Assembly (NCBI RefSeq): GCF_044759095.2
Contig: NZ_JBIYSM020000016.1
Coordinates: 16,729 to 80,728 of the forward strand
Origin: JBIYSM02 sp044759095
GTDB lineage: Bacteria > Bacillota > Bacilli > Brevibacillales > Brevibacillaceae
Reading direction: 5' to 3'
Length of the DNA: 64,000 nt
The position numbers and the translations under genes were made by a program. Position 1 is the first letter of the stretch. Every line of letters begins with the position of its first letter. Below are positions 1 through 8,460 of this stretch, piece after piece. The notes under the pieces were generated by a model. The model saw only the letters and a list, made by a program, of their open reading frames with translations. It searched no databases and was not told the DNA's origin.

Positions 1-1568
1 GCATACTCTTTCAGGGCCTCGTGAGTAAAATGATTCGCTTGAATGAACGCCTTTCGAACCTGTGCAGTATCAACCGGTTGATAGGAATGACCGCCATTAA
101 CCCGGTTAATGGAACCATCACGATGGGCGAAATAAGCGTCTTTGGTTATCACTGGCAGTTCTGTAAACTTCAATGCCAGTACAAGATCGAGAACATAATT
201 CTTACCGTAATAATCGTGAGCGGAGAAGAAAACCCAATACTCATATTGACTTTGCATGATATCAATAATATCATCCGTCAAGCTGTTAATCAGTTGAACT
301 TCATCCGACTCCACGTCATCGCCAGCGATGTCTGTGATGATAAACAGCTTTTTATCCCTATAAGTCTGCCGCTTAAATTGACGAATAGCGCGTTCTACTT
401 CTTCCTTCGTGTCAGCTTGGGCAATCACCGCCACCTTTATGGACTTTTCTTCCAACGGGTTCACATACACTTTTTCGACCAGGAATGTTAAGCGATCACG
501 GTACGTATGCTCGGCGAGCACCTTTCGCAAACCTAACAATCTGAACTTGGAATAATATTCGGGATCATCGAATTTCTGTATTTCGTCCCTCAGACGTTTT
601 CCGTCATCCGTACATACTACAAGGTCCCCCAAAAAATTTCGAATTGCTCTGGAGTAATTGCTTACCGTAACAGTATTGGAAGCTAACAATTCAAAGATCC
701 GCCGCGCGCACATGGTTTGCGACTGCTTCACTGAATTCATATTGATATTAAAGCGATAGCCTTTATAAGCCTTCTCAATTTCTTCCGGTTTGAGATTCCC
801 TATAATGTATTTTTTGTAAGCGCTTGGGAATGTATAATTTGGATCTTGGTTAAAATAATTTCGATCGTATATATCCAGATCCTTCATGGATGTGATCGTA
901 TCAACAAACGTTTCCAGATCTCTGGCCCGATCGGGGTACCTCTTATAATACGCACCGGCAAAACAGTATTTGTCTTCCCTCTTGTAGATTTCCACCGGAT
1001 TATGATATTTTGTCTGGGCTGCAAACGGCATTAAGTAAACGCGGTTATGTTTTAACAAGGTCTTATACTTTTTTATACAATCGATGTCGGTTGTAAACAC
1101 GAAATCCGCATATTTCGCTGTTGCAATGAACGTTTCAAAGTGCACCGGATCTTCTTTATTCCAGAACACAACCGGAATACTATTCTTTCTGCAGTAGTTG
1201 AGAACCTCAATCAGTTCATCGCTCAAGTGAGCGACCTTCGTATTCCATAGACTGTCAATTCCTCTCCAAGCAGATTCCAGGAAAAAAAGGTCGGTTTTAA
1301 AGCTTTCCAGTTCCTGACGCCAATTAGTGGGTGTAATCTGAAACAGCTGGCATTCCGGCTCGAATGAATGATATGTAAATTCATCCATAATACACGCTAT
1401 CTTCATATCTTTTAATAATGAAAAAGTGCGCTTAAACTTCTTTGTAATAAACGGCAGCCCATTAAGGGTGTTAGTATGATTATGATGTTCCAAGTTCATG
1501 TCCTTAAAGATCTGGGAACGTAAACGATAGATCTCTTGCAATTTACGTTCGATATAACTTAGGTCCAT
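1..1568 (-). CDS. CgeB-like glycosyltransferase with trailing GT2-like domain (3' end outside window)
   Basis: The frame stays open from an ATG at 1568 to the left edge, so the C-terminus is missing and at least 522 codons are present. A GGGAG ribosome site lies about 9 nt upstream. The first part resembles the CgeB/DUF3880 type of glycosyltransferase: an N-terminal 'KIACIMDEFTYHSF' strand, a 'VVFWNKEDPVHFETF' segment, and a later block around 'CARRIFELLASNT' typical of the CgeB C-terminal donor domain. From about residue 375 a second domain begins (KVAVIAQADTKEEVERAIRQ), which looks like the start of a GT2 fold. It is the last visible gene of the wall-glycan cluster and follows the methyltransferase by 23 bp. 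It is probably cytoplasmic and adds sugars to a surface glycan; donor and acceptor cannot be read from the sequence. Confidence 0.75.
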   Translation of the reverse strand, partial: MDLSYIERKLQEIYRLRSQIFKDMNLEHHNHTNTLNGLPFITKKFKRTFSLLKDMKIACIMDEFTYHSFEPECQLFQITPTNWRQELESFKTDLFFLESAWRGIDSLWNTKVAHLSDELIEVLNYCRKNSIPVVFWNKEDPVHFETFIATAKYADFVFTTDIDCIKKYKTLLKHNRVYLMPFAAQTKYHNPVEIYKREDKYCFAGAYYKRYPDRARDLETFVDTITSMKDLDIYDRNYFNQDPNYTFPSAYKKYIIGNLKPEEIEKAYKGYRFNINMNSVKQSQTMCARRIFELLASNTVTVSNYSRAIRNFLGDLVVCTDDGKRLRDEIQKFDDPEYYSKFRLLGLRKVLAEHTYRDRLTFLVEKVYVNPLEEKSIKVAVIAQADTKEEVERAIRQFKRQTYRDKKLFIITDIAGDDVESDEVQLINSLTDDIIDIMQSQYEYWVFFSAHDYYGKNYVLDLVLALKFTELPVITKDAYFAHRDGSINRVNGGHSYQPVDTAQVRKAFIQANHFTHEALKEY

Positions 1569-1591
1569 ATTGCATGTCTCCCGATGTAGGT

Positions 1592-3031
1592 TTAGAAATC
1601 TTCCGGTATTCTCTTTCTGAACTTCCAGTACGCCAATGTCAGTCTTCCCAGTTTTGCCTTGCTAAGTAAGTTATATTTCTTCGAGACATTGGCATATTTA
1701 GCCTCTAATTGGTTATACTCAAAAATCGCATCCTTATATTGCTTTAAGGTATTCTCTTCACTGTCCAATCTTTTTAAAATCTCCTTGTTTTTTGAGTCAA
1801 TCGTTTTTTCCAGTTCCGCAATCTTCTGTTTGTACGTTGCAATTTCATGTTCCGTTGCTGTGAGATGGGCATTATCTCGTTCTAGTTTTTTGTAACGAGC
1901 CGTAAGCTCGTCATAATCCTGCTCTAGTTTATTGTAACGAGCCGAAGTCTCATCATAATCCTGCTCTAGCTTATTGTAACGAGCCGAAGTCTCATCATAA
2001 TCCTGCTCTAGCTTATTGTAACGAGCCGAAGTCTCATCATAATCCTGCTCTAGCTTATTGTAACGAGCCGAAGTCTCATCATAATCCTGCTCTAGCTTAT
2101 TGTAACGAGCCGAAGTCTCATCATAATCCTGCTCTAGCTTATTGTAACGAGCCAAAACCTCATCATAATCCTGCTCTAGCTTATTGTAACGAGCCGAAGT
2201 CTCATCATAATCCTGCTCTAACTTATTGTAACGAGCCTTAATCTCATCATATCGGGTCTTTAAATTCTCATTTTCACGCTTTAATTGTACGTTTTCCTGC
2301 TTCAGTTGATCAAAGTTCGACCGCATTTCGGTCAGTTGAGTATTTAGGTTTCTAATTTGCTGCGTCTTCGCTTCTACATCATCAACCAGCGCTCTTTCGA
2401 GGGTGTAGAAGCCGTCTTCTAATTGTTTAACTATTTCTCTGCTAAAAAGGCTTCGTCCCTCGTGCTTACGCGTATTTTTACGCGCAACCAGACCTAACCA
2501 CTTTCCAAAGAATTTCACTTCGGTAGGTTCGAAAAATGGCTCAACCTCTTCCAGTAGGTTGAATAAATAATAGGTTTTCTTATGGTCGATAAAATCATTG
2601 ATACCAAACGGTACCGTTACTATAAGGGTTCCGTCATCCGTCAGCAGATTGGAAACCCTCTCCAACAGTGAAGTTGAAGATGAAAAATGCTCCAAAACTT
2701 CAGCTAATATGACCGTTTCGAATTTTTGTTCGGATTCAAATTCGAAGATGCTGCATCCCCGATACTCGACGTTGCGTTTTACGGTATCACTTTCATTCAT
2801 AATCGCATTCTTCGCGTATATAATTGCCTCTTCCTCAATATCGATTCCAACTACTTGTTTGCCTTCTCTTGCTAATAAGATTTCCGTGATGCCTTGTGAG
2901 CACCCGATATCCAATACATGCTTGCCCTGCACCTTTGAGCAAATCCAATGGATCCTCTCTCGTGTTTTCCGGGCAAAGCGATCACCCATTTGGCCATAAT
3001 ATGCTTCCGCAACTTTATCCAATAATTTCAT
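1592..3031 (-). CDS. SAM-dependent methyltransferase with long repeat coiled coil
   Basis: This is a 479-residue protein from the ATG at 3031, chosen because AAGGTG lies 8 nt upstream; a longer frame running into wecC has no such site. The start overlaps the wecC stop by 17 bp, suggesting translational coupling. Residues about 1-200 are a class I methyltransferase: 'VLDIGCSQG' is the SAM-binding glycine loop and 'VVGIDIEEEA' the acidic ribose-binding strand. Residues about 225-440 are coiled coil, including eight near-identical 14-residue units (ARYNKLEQDYDETS type). The C-terminus (KLGRLTLAYWKFRKRIP) is basic. In polysaccharide clusters such methyltransferases with coiled-coil tails often cap chain ends and set length by acting as a ruler (WbdD is the studied case); that role here is inference. 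Confidence 0.8.
   Translation of the reverse strand: MKLLDKVAEAYYGQMGDRFARKTRERIHWICSKVQGKHVLDIGCSQGITEILLAREGKQVVGIDIEEEAIIYAKNAIMNESDTVKRNVEYRGCSIFEFESEQKFETVILAEVLEHFSSSTSLLERVSNLLTDDGTLIVTVPFGINDFIDHKKTYYLFNLLEEVEPFFEPTEVKFFGKWLGLVARKNTRKHEGRSLFSREIVKQLEDGFYTLERALVDDVEAKTQQIRNLNTQLTEMRSNFDQLKQENVQLKRENENLKTRYDEIKARYNKLEQDYDETSARYNKLEQDYDEVLARYNKLEQDYDETSARYNKLEQDYDETSARYNKLEQDYDETSARYNKLEQDYDETSARYNKLEQDYDETSARYNKLEQDYDELTARYKKLERDNAHLTATEHEIATYKQKIAELEKTIDSKNKEILKRLDSEENTLKQYKDAIFEYNQLEAKYANVSKKYNLLSKAKLGRLTLAYWKFRKRIPEDF
1901..2236 (-). repeat. Eight in-frame 42-bp tandem repeats inside the methyltransferase gene
   Basis: Eight consecutive 42-bp units each encode 14 residues of the form ARYNKLEQDYDExx, two heptads of a coiled coil. 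The last pair of residues is TS in six units, VL in one and LT in one. Several units are identical at the nucleotide level, so copy number could change by slippage or recombination without loss of frame. A ninth, degenerate unit (ARYKKLERDN) follows at the C-terminal side. Confidence 0.95.
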
Positions 3032-4307
3032 AGAATTCACCTTTTTTGTTTCTTTTATAATCAAACGCATTTCCGTAATTAATGACTTCCAACCCGGATC
3101 CTGGTTGTGGCGTAACGACATTCTTGGTGTCGAACAACATTGGCGTCCGCATCTTTTGGGCAATTTCAGCGTGATTCAACTGTTTGAATTCATTATGGTC
3201 CGTTAATACCAACAGGAGGTCCGCATCCTGGACAGCTTCCTCACAGCCGACAAACTCTTCATGGTTGACGTGAGGATCGTGAATCGCCAATTGGTATCCT
3301 TCTTTTCTCAATAATTCAATAACCGCCATCGCCGGTGATTCTCTCTTATCATCAACATTGCCTTTGTAGGTAACTCCAAACACTGCAATGCGAGGATCAC
3401 GAATATCCGAAAGCAGGTCTTTTGTAATATCGACCACAAACTGCGGCATGCTGTTGTTCGTTTCTCTCGCCAACTTGATCATCTTCGCGTATTCAGGCGA
3501 TTTTGCATATATGAAATATGGATCCACAGCCAAACAATGCCCGCCGACCCCAGGGCCGGGACTATGTATGTTCACGCGCGGATGCTTATTGGCCATGCGG
3601 ATGACATCCAGTACGTTAATGTTCAAATCGTAACAAATTTTCGCCAACTCATTGGCCAATGCGATATTGACATCCCGATAGGTGTTCTCCATGCACTTTG
3701 ACAATTCAGCCGTTTTGGCCTCTGTCTTGATAATTTCACCCTTTACAAATAAGCCATAGACGTTCGATGCCGCATCAGTGCATTTCTGCGTAATCCCGCC
3801 AATAATTCGGTTGTTGTGAACGAGTTCATGCAAGATTTGACCCGGCAACACACGTTCCGGGCAGTGCGCCAAGTAAATATCCTCACCGATGGTGAATCCT
3901 TGCTCTTCAAACAGCGGTTTAATAAAGTCGTCCATAGAACGCGGCGCAATTGTCGATTCCACAATGACAATGCTCCCTTTCTTTAGATACGGTATAATCG
4001 ATCGGCATGCGGCCAGCACATACGTCAAGTCGCAGCTCAGGTAGAAGTCATCCTTGTTCGGAGTCGGTACCGCAATGATATACACATCCGCTTGTTCTGG
4101 CGTTACGGAAGCACGGAACGATTTATTGTTCACGGCGGCCTTGATCATTTCTGCCAGGCCCGGTTCCTCGATGTGGATTTCCCCGCGGTTCAAGACCTCG
4201 ACAATATCGGGCTTGACATCCACCCCTACAACCTCACAACCGTAGTTGGAGAACACTGCCGCAGTTGGCAGTCCGATATAGCCAAGTCCTAGTACACAGA
4301 TTTTCAT
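3015..4307 (-). CDS. wecC: UDP-N-acetyl-D-mannosamine dehydrogenase
   Basis: Four-electron oxidation of UDP-ManNAc to UDP-ManNAcA with NAD. The 430-residue protein is full length for the UDP-sugar dehydrogenase family. It starts with the NAD-binding 'GLGYIGLPTAAVF' loop, carries 'GEIHIEEPGL', which is typical of the WecC branch rather than UDP-glucose dehydrogenases, and has the catalytic cysteine in 'GVGGHCLAVDPYFI' (about residue 260). The C-terminal domain has 'VFGVTYKGNVDDKRESP'. The partner epimerase WecB is encoded elsewhere in the window (61954-63102). It sits between a TuaH-like glycosyltransferase and the methyltransferase in a tight minus-strand operon, with ribosome site AAGGGA. 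A UDP-GlcNAc or other UDP-sugar dehydrogenase cannot be fully excluded. Confidence 0.88.
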   Translation of the reverse strand: MKICVLGLGYIGLPTAAVFSNYGCEVVGVDVKPDIVEVLNRGEIHIEEPGLAEMIKAAVNNKSFRASVTPEQADVYIIAVPTPNKDDFYLSCDLTYVLAACRSIIPYLKKGSIVIVESTIAPRSMDDFIKPLFEEQGFTIGEDIYLAHCPERVLPGQILHELVHNNRIIGGITQKCTDAASNVYGLFVKGEIIKTEAKTAELSKCMENTYRDVNIALANELAKICYDLNINVLDVIRMANKHPRVNIHSPGPGVGGHCLAVDPYFIYAKSPEYAKMIKLARETNNSMPQFVVDITKDLLSDIRDPRIAVFGVTYKGNVDDKRESPAMAVIELLRKEGYQLAIHDPHVNHEEFVGCEEAVQDADLLLVLTDHNEFKQLNHAEIAQKMRTPMLFDTKNVVTPQPGSGLEVINYGNAFDYKRNKKGEFYEIIG

Positions 4308-4320
4308 CGTTATCCCTTCT

Positions 4321-5394
4321 CTACTTTTGTTTTCTGCTGCGTATTGATTCCATAAATTCGATATATTCGCGAACCCTTTCGCCCCAATGATGCTGGTCGA
4401 TAAACGCCTGATTCAACGTGCTCTCGATCCAACCCTTATAATAAGACTGCAGGGCATACGCTTCAAACTCGGAATAATTGCGATAAAATTTTAGATTATC
4501 GCACGCAAACTTGTTCAGCTCCGGCCAATAGGCGCTTATTATCGGCTTATCCATCGCCAGGTATTCATAGAGCTTGACAGGATCGACCGCTTCTGTCAGT
4601 TCATTGACCCGGAATGGGAGCAACAGGATATTTCCGGAGTAAATATAATCCATGACTTCATGATGCGGTACCGTCCCTAACCAGACCACATTAGTCGGCA
4701 ATTTCTCCTTCATCTCGAACGGACCGATCAAATAGATGGTGTATTCGGGATGGTTTGCAGCAAAATGATTCAGAATATCCCAGTCCAGCCAATGACCAAT
4801 CGTTCCGATGTAAAGCAGATTGGGCTCTTGTAACGCGATATTCATGGGACGACGGCCAAATGTTTCTTTGTCCAGCGCATTGAAGATCGTTTTGATCTTT
4901 AGCTGCTTGCCAGGCGATCTGCGCTGCAGTTCGCTTCTCAATTTATCCGAACTGGTAATGACGGCATCAGCAATGTCTAACATCTTCTGTTCTTCCGACA
5001 ACATTCGATCTCTCATGCTGCCTTCATAGAAGTACGGCATATTATCCATACATTCATACACAAGAATGCAGTCAGATTTGATTGATTCGGGAATATATTG
5101 GTGATGCAGCGGATTCGTCAAGATAACTATATCATACTTTTTGTCGGATAATCGGGAACGAATATAGGCGATATTCATTCGCTCAATCAACCTGAACTTT
5201 AACGAATATGGCAGCACATACGAATCTATGACACGCAACCGTCCCATGTTCAATTTTTGGACGACGGTCTTCCCGATCGGATTTAAAGATAAATAGTCCA
5301 CTTCATGGCCTTGCTGAGACAAATAATAGGGAATAAAATGCGGACGCTGCTTAATCCACTTCCAATTGACCGTCGAGAAGTATAAGATTTTCAA
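4321..5394 (-). CDS. TuaH-like glycosyltransferase
   Basis: A 357-residue protein starting at a TTG codon behind a strong GGGGGAG site. The opening 'WKWIKQRPHFIPYYLSQQGH' and the overall layout match the TuaH/GT4-like family of teichuronic-acid and surface-glycan glycosyltransferases. 'YIGTIGHWLDWDIL' marks the start of the C-terminal nucleotide-sugar-binding domain, and 'VDPVKLYEYLAMDKPIIS' is the usual donor-site block with its E-x-L-A core. No membrane segment is evident, so it should work at the cytoplasmic face. It is followed by wecC after 13 bp. The sugar transferred is unknown. Confidence 0.78.
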   Translation of the reverse strand: MKILYFSTVNWKWIKQRPHFIPYYLSQQGHEVDYLSLNPIGKTVVQKLNMGRLRVIDSYVLPYSLKFRLIERMNIAYIRSRLSDKKYDIVILTNPLHHQYIPESIKSDCILVYECMDNMPYFYEGSMRDRMLSEEQKMLDIADAVITSSDKLRSELQRRSPGKQLKIKTIFNALDKETFGRRPMNIALQEPNLLYIGTIGHWLDWDILNHFAANHPEYTIYLIGPFEMKEKLPTNVVWLGTVPHHEVMDYIYSGNILLLPFRVNELTEAVDPVKLYEYLAMDKPIISAYWPELNKFACDNLKFYRNYSEFEAYALQSYYKGWIESTLNQAFIDQHHWGERVREYIEFMESIRSRKQK

Positions 5395-5458
5395 CGTCGC
5401 TCCCCCTTTATCACAGCTGCTCGTCGATAATACTTACAACAGACAGGGCTTTCGCAGC

Positions 5459-6196
5459 TCATGTAAGGCTGCATGTAAATTGGGTGATCACATCTTTTGG
5501 AGCCCCTATTTCTTTCACACAGCCCCGTTCCAACCAGAGCACGTTATCACATATTTGCTCCACTTGCCCCAAAGAGTGGGAGACAAACAGCACCGTTGTG
5601 CCGCCTTCCATCATGGAACGGATCTTTCTCTCTGACTTCTCCTTGAATTTGACGTCACCTACGGCCAGAACTTCATCCACGATCAGAATGTCCGGCTGAA
5701 CGACCGTCGCGATGGAGAACCCCAGTCTGGCCTTCATACCCGAGGAGTAATTCTTCAACGGTGTATGGATGAACTTGCCCAGTTCTGAGAATTCGACAAT
5801 TTCATCGAACTTGTCCTTAATAAATTTCTTCGAATAGCCCAGCAGCATGCCGTTCAAGATAATATTCTCAGCACCAGTCAGCTCGCCGTTAAATCCGGCT
5901 CCCAATTCGATTAAGGGCGCAATGCTTCCCCTCCTCACTACCGTACCGGATGTCGGTTTTAATACACCTGCGATAATCTTCAGCAGCGTGCTTTTTCCGG
6001 CACCGTTCATGCCGATAATTCCAAACACTTCTCCTTTCCGGACAGAGAAACTGACATCTTGCAGCGCGTAGAAATCTTCATATTGAATTTCTTTTCTCAG
6101 CTTCTTGATGAAGAAGTGCTTCAGAGAATCGACTTTTTCTGTAGCGAGCCTGTATTTCATTGTGACATTGGAAGCCTGAATCGCTATATCGCTCAT
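5459..6196 (-). CDS. ABC transporter ATP-binding protein for surface polysaccharide export (TagH/Wzt type)
   Basis: A 245-residue ATPase with Walker A 'GMNGAGKST' (about residue 64), signature 'YSSGMKARLGFSIA', Walker B 'ILIVDEVLAVGD' and the switch histidine in 'VLFVSHS'. The subfamily features (an aromatic 'YEDFYALQDVSF' lead-in and 'ELGAGFNGELTGAENI') are those of TagH, RfbB and Wzt exporters. There is no C-terminal glycan-binding extension of the kind found on long Wzt proteins, so recognition of a specific chain end is not expected here. It pairs with the permease encoded directly upstream (6216-6992). Predicted role: powering export of a lipid-linked wall glycan across the membrane. Confidence 0.88.
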   Translation of the reverse strand: MSDIAIQASNVTMKYRLATEKVDSLKHFFIKKLRKEIQYEDFYALQDVSFSVRKGEVFGIIGMNGAGKSTLLKIIAGVLKPTSGTVVRRGSIAPLIELGAGFNGELTGAENIILNGMLLGYSKKFIKDKFDEIVEFSELGKFIHTPLKNYSSGMKARLGFSIATVVQPDILIVDEVLAVGDVKFKEKSERKIRSMMEGGTTVLFVSHSLGQVEQICDNVLWLERGCVKEIGAPKDVITQFTCSLT

Positions 6197-6215
6197 CGGT
6201 CAGTATACCTCAACT

Positions 6216-6992
6216 TTACAAATGATAAATGAATCGGTCCTGCGTCTTGTAGAAAACCCACAAGCCGGTCCCGCCATAAACGACCATGTAAGCAATCGAG
6301 ATCAGATGTGCTGTCGGATCTGGCATGACTCCATACATGACCACATCGCGAAACATTTCGACGATCGGATACAGCGGATTCAACAGAATAATAGGCATAT
6401 ACTTATCCGGAATGATCGAAGCCGGATAGAAGATCGGCGTCATATACATCACGATTAACAACAAAATCGAGTAAAAATGCTTCATATCTTTAAAAAACAC
6501 GTTGATAGAGGACAGAAGCAGACCAATCCCGGCTGAAATGACCAGCAAGTAAATCAATGGAACGACAAACAACAAATTGATCCAACGAAACGGCAATCCG
6601 GTGACGGCCATAACTATTACCAACGGCACTAAGGCGATGACCGTGGTGACGAATGATGAGCATATCCGGGACAGCGGAAAAAAGTATTTGGGAACATACA
6701 CCTTTCGGATTAATTGACCGTTCGCATAAATCGAATCCATGGCAAAACTAGTCGATTCAGAAAAAAATTGATAAATGATTCTCCCGATCAGCACATATAC
6801 GGGAAAATTAGGAATATGGTTGCGAAACAGCGCCATAAATACGATGCTTAGCACAACCATCATCAGTAACGGGTTCAGCATGCTCCATAATACACCCAAA
6901 GCGGAATTCCTATATTTTAATTTGATATCTTTCTTCACCAATTCGAAGAACAAGTCTTTATATTTGAACATGTTCTGGATATATGAATTCAT
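6216..6992 (-). CDS. ABC transporter permease for surface polysaccharide export (TagG/Wzm type)
   Basis: A membrane protein of 258 residues with about six hydrophobic segments and the ABC-2 exporter pattern 'LKYRNSALGVLWSMLNPLL' near the N-terminus. I place the start at the ATG at 6992 because GAGGAG lies 7 nt before it. A longer frame starting at 7031 would overlap the previous stop as ATGA but has no visible ribosome site. 'YMTPIFYPASIIPDKY' and 'NPLYPIVEMFRDVVMYG' are typical of TagG/RfbA permeases. It works with the ATPase immediately downstream. Confidence 0.87.
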   Translation of the reverse strand: MNSYIQNMFKYKDLFFELVKKDIKLKYRNSALGVLWSMLNPLLMMVVLSIVFMALFRNHIPNFPVYVLIGRIIYQFFSESTSFAMDSIYANGQLIRKVYVPKYFFPLSRICSSFVTTVIALVPLVIVMAVTGLPFRWINLLFVVPLIYLLVISAGIGLLLSSINVFFKDMKHFYSILLLIVMYMTPIFYPASIIPDKYMPIILLNPLYPIVEMFRDVVMYGVMPDPTAHLISIAYMVVYGGTGLWVFYKTQDRFIYHL

Positions 6993-7027
6993 CTCGAGAC
7001 TCCTCTGCAAGTCCTTATTGAATACTT

Positions 7028-8008
7028 TCATCTTTTCAATCGTTTTAAAATCGTTACTCCGAAATAATACACGGTGGATTTCGCCATCATATATTCAATT
7101 CTAAGATAATTTTTGAAGTGTTTTATATTACATTTTACTCTATTGATTGATTTTACTGTTTTTATCCCTTCAAACAATCCTTGAATGTATTGTTTTCCAA
7201 ACCCGATTTTCCAAAAGAAGAGTGCCTTAATCAAGAATCCAACGAAGAGAAATGGAGCATTGATCATAAACAAAAAAACAGGAATATTTTTTACCAGCAT
7301 ATAGACACTATTTCTTGCCGACAATTTTACTTTGAAATTGTTATATTTACTGCTGCCGGTTGTCGCACTGCCAATATGGAGAACTGTTGCTTTCGGACAA
7401 TAGACGTTTTTATACCCAAAAATATTGGCTCTAAACCCGACATCAACATCTTCCAAATACGCAAAAAACGTGTCGTCAAAATATCCGATTTCGTCAAAGA
7501 GCTTTCTTCGATAAATCGCGGCCCCAGCACACGAGCTAAAGATGACTCTTTCTTTTTCATACAAGTGGCTTTCGTTCCCGTCACCCGTTTTAAATGCCCA
7601 TCCCGTTAAGCACAATTGATCTCCTGCATTATCGATGATTTTGGGGTTGGAATAAGACAACATTTTGGCTGATGCTGAAAAAATAGTAGGATCCGCTTCA
7701 ATACAACTATACAGCATTTGTACAAAATTGGAGTCGGCAAAGGCATCATTATTCAGTAATATGACATATTTTGAACGGGAAAATGCAATCCCCTGATTAA
7801 CAGCCCTGGCAAAACCAACATTCATTTCGTTTTTTATTAACGTTATTTCCGGATATGTTTCTTCGATTAGAGCCGTGCTGTTGTCACTTGAATTGTTATC
7901 GATTACGATGATCGCCTTCTTATCTTCTATCTGATCATAAATGCTAGCGATACAATCCAATATATATTCGGCCCCGTTGTAGTTTGGGATAACAATTGAA
8001 ACATCCAT
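7028..8008 (-). CDS. GT2-family glycosyltransferase (rhamnosyltransferase-like)
   Basis: A 326-residue protein with a GT-A fold: 'VSIVIPNYNGAEYI' at the N-terminus, 'NEMNVGFARAVNQGI', the metal-binding region 'LLNNDAF' and 'FFAYLEDVDVGFRA', the ED motif that usually contains the catalytic base. The C-terminus is basic with one or two hydrophobic stretches (residues about 240-270), suggesting membrane association. This is the WbbL/rhamnosyltransferase-like branch of GT2. It opens the exporter operon, with its own ribosome site AAAGGATG, and a strong terminator for the preceding ligase operon lies just upstream at 8053-8084. Confidence 0.8.
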   Translation of the reverse strand: MDVSIVIPNYNGAEYILDCIASIYDQIEDKKAIIVIDNNSSDNSTALIEETYPEITLIKNEMNVGFARAVNQGIAFSRSKYVILLNNDAFADSNFVQMLYSCIEADPTIFSASAKMLSYSNPKIIDNAGDQLCLTGWAFKTGDGNESHLYEKERVIFSSCAGAAIYRRKLFDEIGYFDDTFFAYLEDVDVGFRANIFGYKNVYCPKATVLHIGSATTGSSKYNNFKVKLSARNSVYMLVKNIPVFLFMINAPFLFVGFLIKALFFWKIGFGKQYIQGLFEGIKTVKSINRVKCNIKHFKNYLRIEYMMAKSTVYYFGVTILKRLKR

Positions 8009-8052
8009 CGATTACATCCTTTTCGAAATTGTATTGTGCACCCAATTCCTTG

Positions 8053-8084
8053 AAAAAACGGCTGTTGAATAATTCAACAACCGT
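8053..8084 (-). terminator. Terminator after the ligase/TPR operon
   Basis: On the minus strand ACGGTTGTTGAAT pairs with ATTCAACAGCCGT (one G-T mismatch) and is followed by TTTTTT. It lies between the broken ligase copy and the GT2 gene, so it separates the two transcription units. Confidence 0.8.
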
Positions 8085-8099
8085 AGCATCCCCTAAACA

Positions 8100-8440
8100 C
8101 TATTTCATCGTTAAAGCTGTGCGATACTCCACAACCTTTTGTGGAAAGTCCGCATGCTGTCCAACCATCGCCTTCGTAATCGCCGCAGCTTGCTTGGTTT
8201 GCCCCATCGTTTCATAAGCGACCACCATCAGGGCTTGGGCTTCGACACTCATCTTCAGATCGTTGACTGCTTTCAGTGGCTCGATGGCCTGGGCGTACTG
8301 ACCAAGCAAAATTTGAGCTTGACCAATGAAGAAGAACTCCATATGCGACCAGAGGTAAACTGAACAATACTGCGGCCCATACCGGCAATTTCCTTTTCGT
8401 GACCGGCAGCAAGTAAACAAGCAACTATGATCCATACTGT
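8100..8440 (-). pseudogene. Relic of a second O-antigen-ligase/TPR gene, internally deleted and frameshifted
   Basis: The last 80 or so codons (FFFIGQAQILLGQYAQAIEPLK onward, ending KVVEYRTALTMK) align closely with the C-terminus of the intact neighbour (FFLGQSYLLLGQYQQGVKFL to KVVLYKSSIITN). Immediately upstream, in another frame, is a hydrophobic segment (LLVYLLPVTKRKLPVWAAVL then FSLPLVAYGVLLHW) resembling the last membrane helix before the TPR part. Thus a helix and the C-terminal TPRs are joined out of frame, and the N-terminal membrane domain and most TPRs are gone. The best reading is a tandem paralogue reduced by deletion. A short functional TPR peptide cannot be ruled out but has no clear start. 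Confidence 0.75.
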
Positions 8441-8460
8441 TTTTGCAACGGTATGTGAGT

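Noticed and set aside
1901..2236. Regular repeats that could suggest a CRISPR array
   Set aside because: The 42-bp units have no unique spacers and encode an in-frame coiled-coil repeat.
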